A stretch of 64,000 nucleotides of DNA, taken from Prevotella sp. BV3P1. GTDB lineage: Bacteria; Bacteroidota; Bacteroidia; Bacteroidales; Bacteroidaceae. A program made the translations under genes and the position numbers. The notes under the pieces are model-generated. The model was given only the letters and a program-made list of their open reading frames with translations, made no database searches and had not been told where the DNA came from. Below are positions 1 to 7,939 of the stretch, piece after piece; position 1 is the first letter of the stretch; each line of letters opens with the position of its first letter. The stretch covers positions 62,001 to 126,000 of the forward strand of contig NZ_AWXC01000008.1 of the NCBI RefSeq assembly GCF_000479005.1, in the 5' to 3' direction.

Positions 1-50
1 TAAGAACAAACACTGCCAATCATCGCAGCTATTTTGATTGGGGCAGCAAA

Positions 51-392
51 ATGCAAGTCATTCGCAAAGGAAACGGAGAGATAGCCATGACAGAGAGTGA
101 ACTTGTGAGGTTCTTCGGGATAACATGGAGGAAACTCAACTATAGGCTTCAGACAATTATGAAATCTTCCAACCTGCATCCCGAAGAAAGAGTTGCAGAC
201 GAGGAAGAAGTCGTTATCAATGGACAGCTCAAAGGTTATGCTCCGCTCTATTCGCTTCCTATGATTATCGCCTTATCTTTCCTGTTAGATAGCACGGAAG
301 CGCATTTGTTCAGAAAGTACATCTGTCAGAAGCTGCAGAAACCAGCATCCATAATAACACCGATATTCCTGATAGGCAACATGGATAACTGA
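51..392 (+). CDS. Mobile-element-associated hypothetical protein, possibly 5'-partial
   Basis: A 113-residue protein that I know only as a family recurring on Bacteroidales conjugative and mobilizable elements; its function is not established. What can be seen is an N-terminal IRKGNGEIAMTESELVRFFG segment that resembles a small DNA-binding helix pair, and a C-terminal segment (LPMIIALSFLLDS..HLFRKYI) like that of related element proteins with a RhuM/Bro-like look. The reading frame stays open upstream to the window edge (residues YFDWGSK precede the chosen Met), so the true start may lie outside the window. It is not obviously coupled to the next gene, which is 310 bp away and has its own promoter. 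Confidence 0.6.
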   Translation: MQVIRKGNGEIAMTESELVRFFGITWRKLNYRLQTIMKSSNLHPEERVADEEEVVINGQLKGYAPLYSLPMIIALSFLLDSTEAHLFRKYICQKLQKPASIITPIFLIGNMDN

Positions 393-702
393 TGGTAATA
401 CGCTTTTTTCTTTCACTGATTATATCTTACTACATAACTACAATAGGGTATAATACGGTGAAAGAAAAAATCTTGTAGCGTAGTTAGTAAGAGAAACATG
501 CAGTTACTACTTAAAAACTACATACTACTTCTATTGGTAATCTTCCAGTAAGAACACACACTGCTTGCCATTATATTCGTATCACTTACAAAATGATATT
601 CTGAAATGGAATGGAAATGATCAACCCAAATAAAAATAGCTTCAAAGAATTTGGGTGTTTGGAAAATACTCGGTATTTTTGCGAAAATAACCGACTTAAT
701 GT
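393..702. other. Intergenic region with nested inverted repeats and TTACTAC motifs
   Basis: No gene is visible. A perfect 13-bp inverted repeat (ttttttctttcac, 404-416; gtgaaagaaaaaa, 458-470) overlaps a second, imperfect one (TTACTACATAACTACAA, 427-443; TTGTAGCGTAGTTAGTAA, 473-490). Further TTACTAC/TACTAC copies lie at 502-530. The layout resembles protein-binding arrays near recombination or replication control sites, but this is inference. The promoter and operator of the AbiE pair occupy the right end. Confidence 0.5.
671..693 (+). promoter_or_regulatory. AbiE promoter with overlapping inverted repeat (candidate AbiEi operator)
   Basis: The -7 box TATTTTTG (674-681, TAnnTTTG consensus) lies about 20 bp upstream of the antitoxin ATG at 703. 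It sits inside an inverted repeat, CGGTATTTT (671-679) and AAAATAACCG (684-693), matching apart from one extra A. AbiEi antitoxins are known to repress their own operon by binding inverted repeats at the promoter, so this is a plausible autoregulatory operator. Confidence 0.55.
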
Positions 703-1329
703 ATGTTAATAAACAAGGAAGAGAAGAAGGTTGTTGATATTCTTAGGAACTGTATTGAAAAAGCAAACACCGGTACTCTGTTTTTTAATAATAGTTTCCC
801 AGAATACGACGATGAGTATGTGGGCAAGATTTTATCAGATTTTGTCCGACAGGATTTGTTGTTAAGATTATCTCGTGGCATATACCTTAAAGCGAAGAAA
901 ACTAAATTTGGTATAGTTTATCCAACTACCGAAGAGATAGCCCATGCAATTGCAGAGAGAGACAATGCTGAAATTCTCCCTACTGGTAGTACAGCGTTGA
1001 ATATGCTTGGATTATCCGAACAAGTAACTATGACCCCTGTTTTTCTTACCAGTGGGTCTGCAAGAAAAATCAAGTGTGGTAATAGAATCCTCACATTTAA
1101 AAGAGGAGTACCTAAAAACTTCACCTTGAAAGGAAAGGTCACACGCCTTTTGGTACAAGCCATGAAGGCTATTGGGGAGCGAAACTATAACGAAGAGTGG
1201 GAAAGTGCAATTAGTGCAATACTTAGCAAATATCCAGAGGACGAGACCATGTCTGATGATCTAAAGGTCATGCCTACATGGATACGGCGAAACATAATAA
1301 AAATTTTAAGCAAAAACAATCATGAGTAG
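703..1329 (+). CDS. DUF6088 / AbiEi-family antitoxin of a type IV toxin-antitoxin pair
   Basis: A 208-residue protein matching the DUF6088/AbiEi antitoxin pattern. The N-terminal winged-helix region (about residues 1-65) ends in LLLRLSRGIYLKAK, the typical RGIY turn. A second domain follows with the PTTEEIAHAIAERDNAEILPTGSTALNMLGLS signature. In the type IV AbiE system this protein represses the operon and counteracts the nucleotidyltransferase toxin without binding it directly. It overlaps the downstream toxin by 8 bp, which implies translational coupling. The family assignment is strong; the phage-defence role is inferred from characterised AbiE systems. Confidence 0.88.
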   Translation: MLINKEEKKVVDILRNCIEKANTGTLFFNNSFPEYDDEYVGKILSDFVRQDLLLRLSRGIYLKAKKTKFGIVYPTTEEIAHAIAERDNAEILPTGSTALNMLGLSEQVTMTPVFLTSGSARKIKCGNRILTFKRGVPKNFTLKGKVTRLLVQAMKAIGERNYNEEWESAISAILSKYPEDETMSDDLKVMPTWIRRNIIKILSKNNHE

Positions 1330-2359
1330 TTGGCAAAATCATAGTAGTGACGAACGAATAGCAATGATACAAGCTGTAGCCCAGGATCATAATATCGAAG
1401 ATAATGCCGTAGAGAAAGATTGGTGGGTGACGGTAGTTCTCAAAGCATTGTTCAATACATCTTGTGGGAAATGGCTTCTTTTCAAGGGGGGAACTTCGTT
1501 GAGTAAAGGATGGAATCTCATCAATCGATTCAGTGAAGATATAGACATTTCCATTGGCAGGAACTTCTTTGGGGACGTCCTTAACTTGCCATTTGCAAAG
1601 TGCGAGAACAACAATCAGGTGAAGAAACTAAGAAAAGCATCACGGGATTATATTCATGGGACTCTCTCTGCAGAACTGGATGCAGAACTCCTTAAAATGG
1701 GAGTTAAAGGGTATACTATAATGAATGAAACGGTGACAGGGGAACCTCCAAGGCCTATAGACCATGATAGCGACCCGACTATAATATTCGTCAATTATGA
1801 GAGCATTTTGCCATCCAGCATGAGACTTATTGATGCGAGAGTTAAAATAGAAATCAGTTGTCTGTCTATGTCAGAACCTTATGAACAGTGTGAAATTCGT
1901 TCTCTTGTCTTTGATAAGTTCCCAGAAGAGGATGATGAAATAGCCGCATCAATTAATACAGTAACGCCATCAAGGACATTCCTGGAAAAGGCACTGCTAC
2001 TCAGTGAGGAACTTCAAAAAGAAGAACCGAGATCCCTACGTATGTCCAGACATCTTTATGATTTGGATAGATTGATGGATACGGAGTTTGGTCAGAAAGC
2101 ACTGAATGATGGAAAACTCTACAAGGCCATCGTGGAACATCGTCGCCGTTTTTATCATTTGGGATATGTGGACTATGACAAAGACTACCCGGCCAAGATT
2201 GATTTTATCCCCCAAAATAAGGTTATGAATGCTTATCGTCTTGATTACGAATCGAATATGGTGGACGGCTATATATATGGCGAAGCAAAATCCTTCGATG
2301 AATTGATGAAAAGAATGGAGAAATTACTTCAAGACTTCCGGCAAATTGTAATTTCTTAG
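1322..2359 (+). CDS. AbiEii/AbiGii-family nucleotidyltransferase toxin
   Basis: A 345-residue nucleotidyltransferase of the AbiEii toxin family. The hallmark motifs are present: KGGTSLSKG at residues 55-63 and RFSEDIDI at 69-76, the latter supplying the metal-binding acidic residues of the DNA polymerase beta fold. Related toxins transfer nucleotides to tRNA or other targets to arrest growth during phage infection. The start ATG (1322) overlaps the end of the antitoxin gene (stop 1327-1329). Length is within the normal family range and no catalytic residue appears lost, so the pair looks functional. It lies on a mobilizable element, where such systems serve defence or element maintenance. Confidence 0.9.
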   Translation: MSSWQNHSSDERIAMIQAVAQDHNIEDNAVEKDWWVTVVLKALFNTSCGKWLLFKGGTSLSKGWNLINRFSEDIDISIGRNFFGDVLNLPFAKCENNNQVKKLRKASRDYIHGTLSAELDAELLKMGVKGYTIMNETVTGEPPRPIDHDSDPTIIFVNYESILPSSMRLIDARVKIEISCLSMSEPYEQCEIRSLVFDKFPEEDDEIAASINTVTPSRTFLEKALLLSEELQKEEPRSLRMSRHLYDLDRLMDTEFGQKALNDGKLYKAIVEHRRRFYHLGYVDYDKDYPAKIDFIPQNKVMNAYRLDYESNMVDGYIYGEAKSFDELMKRMEKLLQDFRQIVIS

Positions 2360-2526
2360 GGCAAGAGTAGTTTTTGCTTGTTATGGGTATTTCGATACAG
2401 CATGAAGTTTTTCTATAAAAAGTTTGCAATAATCTCATGCAGATAACGAATCTGTCATTAAGAATATGTCTGTAATCATAGATTTTTAATCTTTTTCCAA
2501 GTTTCTCAAAAAAAGTTCCTAAATCC

Positions 2527-2568
2527 GTGCAGTCTTTTAAACAAAACATACTCCCTTTAATAAAAAGG
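2527..2568 (+). promoter_or_regulatory. Bipartite motif, copy 1, upstream of the sigma/OMP gene
   Basis: GTGCAGTCTTT (2527-2537), 21 bp, then AATAAAAAGG (2559-2568). The same two blocks with the same 21-bp spacing recur at 4334-4374 upstream of the radical SAM gene. The site lies 12 bp before the ATG at 2581. It may be the promoter read by this cluster's own sigma factor or a shared operator; which one is not known. Confidence 0.5.
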
Positions 2569-2580
2569 TATGGTATATCT

Positions 2581-4293
2581 ATGAAAGTAGATGTTAATAT
2601 AGATGCATGCAAACAGGGAGAGCGCGAGGCTCTCGGAAATTTATATAAGGCATATTCCGATAGATTAAAGAGGATATGCCTGCACTATGTGACAGATGAA
2701 AGTACGGCGGAAGATATTTTGCATGATGCGTTCATCATCATCTTCACCTCCATCAAATCGCTGAAAGACAACTCAAAATTGGAGGGATGGATGATAACAA
2801 TTGTAAGAAACCTTTCGTTGAGATACCTGCAAAGTACAGAAAAAGACGATATTCCTTTATCCAGTCTGGGAATAGAAGTATTGAGTGAAGAAGACGAAGA
2901 AGAAGAAAAAAATATAGAGTTGGAACTGTTGCTGTCGGCGATAGAGTTGTTACCTGAGGGGAATCGGGAGATTTTCAAGCTCTCTGTGCTGGATGGTCTT
3001 TCACATAAAGAAATAGGAGATTTGCTTGGTATCAACCCACACAGTTCTTCTTCCCAGTTGGCTCGGGCAAAGAAAACGCTGCGTGCCATACTGATTAACT
3101 ATTGGATGCTGTTCTTGCTTCCCATCCTGATACCTGTCTATATCTATTTCGTAACGAGGGAGAAGTCTGTTGACACATCTGATAATAGGCCAACGGCTTT
3201 AGACGCTCATCATGAGCTGCAAAAACGAGTTCGGCAGAAAGGAACAGCCTCTCAAAAGGTTGGGCAGCCATGGTATTCTATACCATCAAGCGCCATTGAC
3301 AATGATAGGCGTATTTTGGCAGAAAAGACTATTTCTACTGAAAAGATTTCATCGCAGATAATAACAGACAGTGTGGAATTCGGACAGCAGACGGTACCAT
3401 TCCATGTGGATTCCTTGCAGAAATATCTGGCTACAGGGACTATCGGCGTAGAAGATTCCATGCTCCGTATACCACAAATTACCGAAGAAAAAATGATGGC
3501 ATTGAATGAAAGTATGTCGCCTAGTGTCAGCAATAAGAAGAAATACCCATGGACATTTAACTTCGGCTATTCATCTAATGCCGGAGCAAATGGAGCCATG
3601 TCCAATTTGAACTACCTATCAGTAATAGATTATGCTAACGGTGGGGCTTCGGCCAAATTATATACATGGGATGATTATGTAAATTATTTGGTTCGGAACA
3701 ATGCACTGATGGATTCTGTCGAGAGGGCAAAAATGTCATGGATAGCACAGAATAATGCAACAGAAGGCAACGCATCCTTAGGTGAGAAGGCGCACCACTA
3801 CCGCCCCAAAACCTTTAGTTTGTCGCTCAACAAGCAACTAAGTTCCCATTGGACTTTTGGCACGGGATTGACTTACACAAGAATGAAGTCTGATTTTGAG
3901 AGTGAGTTTCATGGTGCGACTTTGTTGAAGACCCAGAAGATTGATTATGTGGGCATACCATTGCAATTGACCTATCGTATATGGAGCAAGGGACGATTCA
4001 ATGCCTATACGACCGGTGGAGTGACATTCGAGATGCCTGTTCACAGTTCACTTGATAAGAAGTATATCATAACGTCTGACTCGTCCTACACGTTAAAGGG
4101 TGACATCAAGCCACGTTATCAGTGGTCCGTTAACTTGGGTATCGGTGTGCAATACAAGATATTCAAGCCATTCAGCCTGTATTTGGAACCCAATATGTTC
4201 TATTACTTCGGTAACGGCAGTGGGCTTGAAACCTACCGCACGGAACATCCGTTCATCATAACGGTGCCATTCGGACTGAGGCTTACTTGGTAA
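2581..4293 (+). CDS. ECF-type sigma factor fused to a membrane helix and outer-membrane beta-barrel
   Basis: A 570-residue fusion. Residues about 17-85 are sigma-70 region 2 (LYKAYSDRLKRIC, EDILHDAFIIIF, LEGWMITIVRN). Residues 100-113 are very acidic. Residues 118-168 are region 4 with the HTH GLSHKEIGDLLGINPHSSSSQLARAK. A hydrophobic helix follows at 172-191. A low-complexity periplasmic-type linker runs to about 330, and the rest (to 570) has the alternating strands and terminal aromatic-rich FGLRLTW typical of small OMP beta-barrels. I chose ATG 2581 because an upstream GTG at 2527 coincides with a conserved regulatory motif. The protein would have to span the inner membrane or be cleaved. 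I recall similar sigma-barrel fusions in Bacteroides annotations, with no assigned mechanism. Confidence 0.82.
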   Translation: MKVDVNIDACKQGEREALGNLYKAYSDRLKRICLHYVTDESTAEDILHDAFIIIFTSIKSLKDNSKLEGWMITIVRNLSLRYLQSTEKDDIPLSSLGIEVLSEEDEEEEKNIELELLLSAIELLPEGNREIFKLSVLDGLSHKEIGDLLGINPHSSSSQLARAKKTLRAILINYWMLFLLPILIPVYIYFVTREKSVDTSDNRPTALDAHHELQKRVRQKGTASQKVGQPWYSIPSSAIDNDRRILAEKTISTEKISSQIITDSVEFGQQTVPFHVDSLQKYLATGTIGVEDSMLRIPQITEEKMMALNESMSPSVSNKKKYPWTFNFGYSSNAGANGAMSNLNYLSVIDYANGGASAKLYTWDDYVNYLVRNNALMDSVERAKMSWIAQNNATEGNASLGEKAHHYRPKTFSLSLNKQLSSHWTFGTGLTYTRMKSDFESEFHGATLLKTQKIDYVGIPLQLTYRIWSKGRFNAYTTGGVTFEMPVHSSLDKKYIITSDSSYTLKGDIKPRYQWSVNLGIGVQYKIFKPFSLYLEPNMFYYFGNGSGLETYRTEHPFIITVPFGLRLTW

Positions 4294-4333
4294 ATGATAG
4301 GAAATGAATAGATAAGGAAAAGTTATAAATATT

Positions 4334-4374
4334 GTGCAGTCTTTCCGTAGTTTTCTGCTCTTAACAATAAAAGG
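4334..4374 (+). promoter_or_regulatory. Bipartite motif, copy 2, upstream of the radical SAM gene
   Basis: GTGCAGTCTTT (4334-4344), 21 bp, then AATAAAAGG (4366-4374), repeating the blocks and spacing found at 2527-2568. The radical SAM ATG follows 20 bp later. The shared architecture suggests that the two transcripts are controlled together. Confidence 0.5.
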
Positions 4375-4394
4375 CAAACCTCAAAAGAAAAAGA

Positions 4395-5462
4395 ATGTAC
4401 AGTATTTATGACTACATGCACAACGGAATAGCGTTTGTCAACAATGTAGTACGCAAGCAGCACAAGGAACTCACATCCCTGATGATATATTCCACAACTA
4501 GCTGCCAGTCACGTTGCAAGCACTGCTCCATTTGGAAGAAACCTGTAGAAAACCTAAGTTTAGATGACATCATCAAAATAATGAATAGCAAATGTGTAAC
4601 AAAGCGCACGATGGTCGGCTTGGAAGGAGGTGAGTTTATCCTCCATCCCGAAGCCGACAAGATATTGGGATGGTTTGACACCAACCATCCCAACTATACA
4701 TTGCTGTCCAACTGCCTTGCAACTAACAAGGTAATAGCTGCCGTAAAAAATCATCACCCCAAACATCTATACATTTCACTTGACGGCAATCGGGAAACCT
4801 ATCGCTATATGCGTGGACGGGATGGATACGACAAGGTTATCGAGGTTATAGAGGCATGTAAAGACATCGTGTCCACCTCCCTGATGTTTTGCCTTTCTCC
4901 GTGGAACTCGTTTAATGATATGGAATTTGTTATAGGCATCGCCAAGAAATATGACATTGATGTTCGTATTGGCATATACAGCACGATGTCGTTTTTCGAT
5001 ACGACCAAGAACTTGATGGAAGCCAATGATGCGGATTACATACGTCAGATACCATCTTCCATACATCAAACGGACGAAAACTTTGACTTCGTCGCCCTGT
5101 ATGACGATTGGAAGAACAACAGACTGAAGCTGCGGTGTCATAGCATTTTCAGCGAATTAGTTGTCCATTCTAATGGCGATGTTCCCCTGTGTCAAAACTT
5201 GGATGTGATATTAGGCAATATCCATGAGAACACGCTTGACGAGATATTCAATTCAAGGAAAACTTGCAAAATTCAATGCCAACACTCCATGGAATGTAAT
5301 CAATGCTGGATCAACTATCATCGTAAGTACGATATTATCCTGTTGAGAAATCTGGAGAAAATGTTTCCTAAGCGACTGATAGAGTTGTTTTATGGGAAAT
5401 ATCAATGGACCAGCGACAGACAAACCACCTATAAGAAACATTTCAAGCAAATAACAGTATAG
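4395..5462 (+). CDS. Radical SAM/SPASM protein
   Basis: A 355-residue radical SAM enzyme. The cluster motif C37-x3-C41-x2-C44 (TTSCQSRCKHC) binds the SAM [4Fe-4S] cluster, and GLEGGEFILHP follows as the GGE motif. A C-terminal SPASM-like region carries C248, C266, C291, C295, C301 and C304 (MECNQCW), expected to hold one or more auxiliary Fe-S clusters. SPASM enzymes modify peptides or proteins or act on other substrates; the substrate here is unknown and no obvious small precursor peptide is encoded nearby. It is followed after 5 bp by an oxidoreductase gene, so the two are almost certainly co-expressed. A role in modifying one of the downstream lipoproteins is speculation. Confidence 0.88.
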   Translation: MYSIYDYMHNGIAFVNNVVRKQHKELTSLMIYSTTSCQSRCKHCSIWKKPVENLSLDDIIKIMNSKCVTKRTMVGLEGGEFILHPEADKILGWFDTNHPNYTLLSNCLATNKVIAAVKNHHPKHLYISLDGNRETYRYMRGRDGYDKVIEVIEACKDIVSTSLMFCLSPWNSFNDMEFVIGIAKKYDIDVRIGIYSTMSFFDTTKNLMEANDADYIRQIPSSIHQTDENFDFVALYDDWKNNRLKLRCHSIFSELVVHSNGDVPLCQNLDVILGNIHENTLDEIFNSRKTCKIQCQHSMECNQCWINYHRKYDIILLRNLEKMFPKRLIELFYGKYQWTSDRQTTYKKHFKQITV

Positions 5463-5467
5463 CTAAA

Positions 5468-6547
5468 ATGGGATATTTAGATAACATCATAGGCAGATAC
5501 AAGAGCATGCGCAGTATGAGGGAACTGAGCTATACCTACACGCAGCAGTATGCGCTGGTAGGTCTCGGCAATCATAGTGCAAATAACCTGTTGCCCGTCA
5601 TACAGTATCTTCAATTACCCTTGAAATATATCTGCTGTACCTCTGAGAAGAAAGCCGAGCTGATTTCTCAAAAGTATAAGGGAGTCAAAGGTACGACTTC
5701 GTTACAGGACATTCTGCTTGATAATACGGTTACAGGAGTCTTTGTGGCAACTCATCCACATTCACATTTCCACATAGCAACCGAAGTCATCAAAGCTGGG
5801 AAATCCTTATTTATAGAAAAACCACCGTGTGAGAATGAAAGAAAACTAAAGTCTTTGACCGATACCGTCAAACTATATGGCTCACAACATGTCGTCGTCG
5901 GACTGCAAAGACGTTTTGCTCCTGCCACTCAAATTCTGCAAAAGCGATTGAAAGGTGATGGCAAACGACATTATCATTATCGCTATCTTACGGGGCTATA
6001 CCCAGAGGGTGATGCCCTGCTTGACCTGTTCATCCATCCTCTTGACTATGCAACATTCCTTTTCGGAGAGGCAAAGATAAAGAGTTGGGATATTATTCGC
6101 AGTAGAGATGGTGGACAAACCTTATTTCTTGTATTGGAGCACCAAGATATAACGGGGATGCTGGAACTATCAACAGATTACTCTTGGCAGGATGCACAGG
6201 AACAATTAAGTATTAGTACGGACAAAGGACAATATGTATTGGACAGAATGGAAAGACTCGATTTTTCCCCAAGACACTCTGCTATATGGGGAATCCCTTT
6301 GGAAAAGGTCTTCCAAAATAATGCAACCGTTGTCAGCCTATACGGAAGAAACGGCTTTGTACCAACGGTTGGGAATAATCAAATTGTGTCACAAGGGTTC
6401 TTCTCGGAAATTCAAGCGTTTGCCGATATGGTTGAAAACAGATGCGAGGATAATCATGCCTTTTGCTTGGAAAGTGTCAAGCATGTTTATTCCTTAATGG
6501 CAGAAATAAAGAAGTATATGAACATAATTGACGACCACATATTATAA
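5468..6547 (+). CDS. Gfo/Idh/MocA-family NAD(P)-dependent oxidoreductase
   Basis: A 359-residue protein with an N-terminal Rossmann fold (VGLGNHS at 31-37), the family's EKPP motif at 117-120, and a catalytic-type IHPLDYATFLFG segment near residue 190. Members oxidise or reduce sugars, inositols and related compounds with NAD(P). The first 26 residues (up to TQQYALVGLG) form an N-terminal extension not typical of the family. The gene begins 5 bp after the radical SAM gene, a strict operon arrangement that suggests consecutive steps on one substrate; the substrate cannot be read from the sequence. Confidence 0.85.
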   Translation: MGYLDNIIGRYKSMRSMRELSYTYTQQYALVGLGNHSANNLLPVIQYLQLPLKYICCTSEKKAELISQKYKGVKGTTSLQDILLDNTVTGVFVATHPHSHFHIATEVIKAGKSLFIEKPPCENERKLKSLTDTVKLYGSQHVVVGLQRRFAPATQILQKRLKGDGKRHYHYRYLTGLYPEGDALLDLFIHPLDYATFLFGEAKIKSWDIIRSRDGGQTLFLVLEHQDITGMLELSTDYSWQDAQEQLSISTDKGQYVLDRMERLDFSPRHSAIWGIPLEKVFQNNATVVSLYGRNGFVPTVGNNQIVSQGFFSEIQAFADMVENRCEDNHAFCLESVKHVYSLMAEIKKYMNIIDDHIL

Positions 6548-6570
6548 TAACAAATTAAATCCAACAAATT

Positions 6571-7053
6571 ATGAAAAGGTACTTTTGTGTATTACAGGCG
6601 TTCATCTTCTCGTTGCTGTTTATTGGTTGCAGCAATGAAGATGAGTCTGCTTCAACTCCCACAGTGCAAGCATCGAAAACGGAATTGTTTGCTATAGGGA
6701 CAGCCCGAATGACAAGAGCCGCTTCAAGCCCCTATCTCTTTACACTTGACAACATCAAGTCTTTCAACGCGCAGACCCGTGAGATTATTTTTCAAGATTT
6801 TGAGCCGACAAGTCTGCTCTTTCCCATTTATCGTAACATAGAAATACATTCGTATGGTAAGGTTCTACTCCATATCTCAACGTTTGTGTCATCTTTCAAT
6901 AGTCAAATCTTCACAGACTTATCATTAGTTTCAGAATCTGGCAAGTTTTATTTGAGTGACTGTTACCCACGCAATATTGAGGACAATAGTCAATATGTTA
7001 AAGAGAACAAGGCCATTCAAAAAGCAAAAGAAAAAAGAGCGGCAGAATGGTGA
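6571..7053 (+). CDS. Small putative lipoprotein of the sigma/OMP cluster
   Basis: A 160-residue protein with a lipoprotein signal peptide (hydrophobic FIFSLLFIGC; lipobox Cys at residue 20) followed by the acidic SNEDES that favours surface export in Bacteroidetes. The mature part contains TELFAIGTARMTRAASSPYLFTLDNIKSFN, a pattern I recall from uncharacterised Bacteroides lipoproteins; no enzyme motif is visible. The C-terminus is a charged helix (ENKAIQKAKEKRAAEW). It starts 23 bp after the oxidoreductase gene and so probably belongs to the same operon. Confidence 0.72.
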   Translation: MKRYFCVLQAFIFSLLFIGCSNEDESASTPTVQASKTELFAIGTARMTRAASSPYLFTLDNIKSFNAQTREIIFQDFEPTSLLFPIYRNIEIHSYGKVLLHISTFVSSFNSQIFTDLSLVSESGKFYLSDCYPRNIEDNSQYVKENKAIQKAKEKRAAEW

Positions 7054-7182
7054 GAGTTTCTCTCAATACTCAAAAAACACGGGAAGTTGATTGAATAGTA
7101 AACAGAAATACGTAATAATATAAGCAAGAAATAACTTGTAATTATGTTTATATAAATATCAACATATAAAATCCTTGTAATT

Positions 7183-7713
7183 ATGAAAAAAGTATTTTAC
7201 AGCCTAATCCTTTTCTGTGGATTATCTGCATGTTCCTCAGAGAAGGTAGCTCTTGAGCCATTAAGAATTTATGATGTTGCAAATTCTAATTGTAAATTAA
7301 GCATCTCTCCGACAGATACACGTCCTGATTTTTACTTGGAGAATGACGCGGTACGGACAACTTTAAGCATAGAATTGGGTAAAGACGGTATAGCTCAATG
7401 TGTGCTGGAAGACGTGAAAGCCAACTGTGCCGTAAGAAATATCTATGTGAACATTGTTAATCAAGATGATCAGATTACCCTTGTTGTGTATCATAATGTC
7501 CTTGACGCGCTTGCCGATTGTATTTGCAAATACGATGTTCGTTTTAAGATGAGCAAATTGCCGGCTGGTAATTATAAACTTAAGGTTTACTATGCCAGAC
7601 CGAATATGAAATATGAAGAGTCTGATATAGCTTTCAATGGGCTGATCAATCTAACTCTGAATAAAAAGGAAAGAGTAGTGCTTAAGTCTGAATTGAGTTT
7701 ACCAGAGATTTGA
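7183..7713 (+). CDS. Cys-containing putative lipoprotein of the sigma/OMP cluster
   Basis: A 176-residue protein with signal peptide MKKVFYSLILFCGLSAC and lipobox LSAC (Cys17). The mature chain has several cysteines (NSNCKLS, QCVLEDVKANCAV, ADCICKYDVRF) and ends in a beta-rich PAGNYKLKVYYARP segment. The CxC-KYDVRF..LPAGNYKLKV signature matches a family of uncharacterised Bacteroides lipoproteins (from memory). It is the last gene before a strong bidirectional terminator. Both small lipoprotein genes are followed by a similar TGATTGAATAG sequence (7087 and 7719), which hints at duplication or a shared 3' element. Confidence 0.72.
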   Translation: MKKVFYSLILFCGLSACSSEKVALEPLRIYDVANSNCKLSISPTDTRPDFYLENDAVRTTLSIELGKDGIAQCVLEDVKANCAVRNIYVNIVNQDDQITLVVYHNVLDALADCICKYDVRFKMSKLPAGNYKLKVYYARPNMKYEESDIAFNGLINLTLNKKERVVLKSELSLPEI

Positions 7714-7870
7714 AAAACTGATTGAATAGCAAAAGACAAAAACATAACATTCTATAAAGTGCGTCTTTATCGTGATTTCAGCCCTTTTTGATAATCATAT
7801 CAAAGAAGGCTATAAACATTCAAGATAGAAGTGCAATTCCTTTAGGTAGTTTGAGTTCACATTCTTCAAA

Positions 7871-7914
7871 AATAAGCCCACTTTGGTTATTGTTTCAAAG
7901 CAGGCTTATTTTTA
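7871..7914. terminator. Bidirectional hairpin terminator between cargo and mobility genes
   Basis: AATAAGCC (7871-7878) pairs with GGCTTATT (7903-7910), with an inner CTTTG/CAAAG pair (7881-7885 and 7896-7900). T-runs flank both sides. It separates the plus-strand lipoprotein gene from the minus-strand HTH gene. Confidence 0.75.
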
Positions 7915-7939
7915 TAAATGGGAAGCTATATTCTAATAC

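Noticed and set aside
2527..2580. Upstream GTG start for the sigma/barrel protein
   Set aside because: The GTG is the first triplet of a motif conserved before another gene; sigma homology begins after ATG 2581.
6571..7713. RiPP precursor peptide for the radical SAM enzyme
   Set aside because: The only small genes nearby encode lipoproteins with signal peptides; no short peptide with a leader/core pattern was found between the genes.
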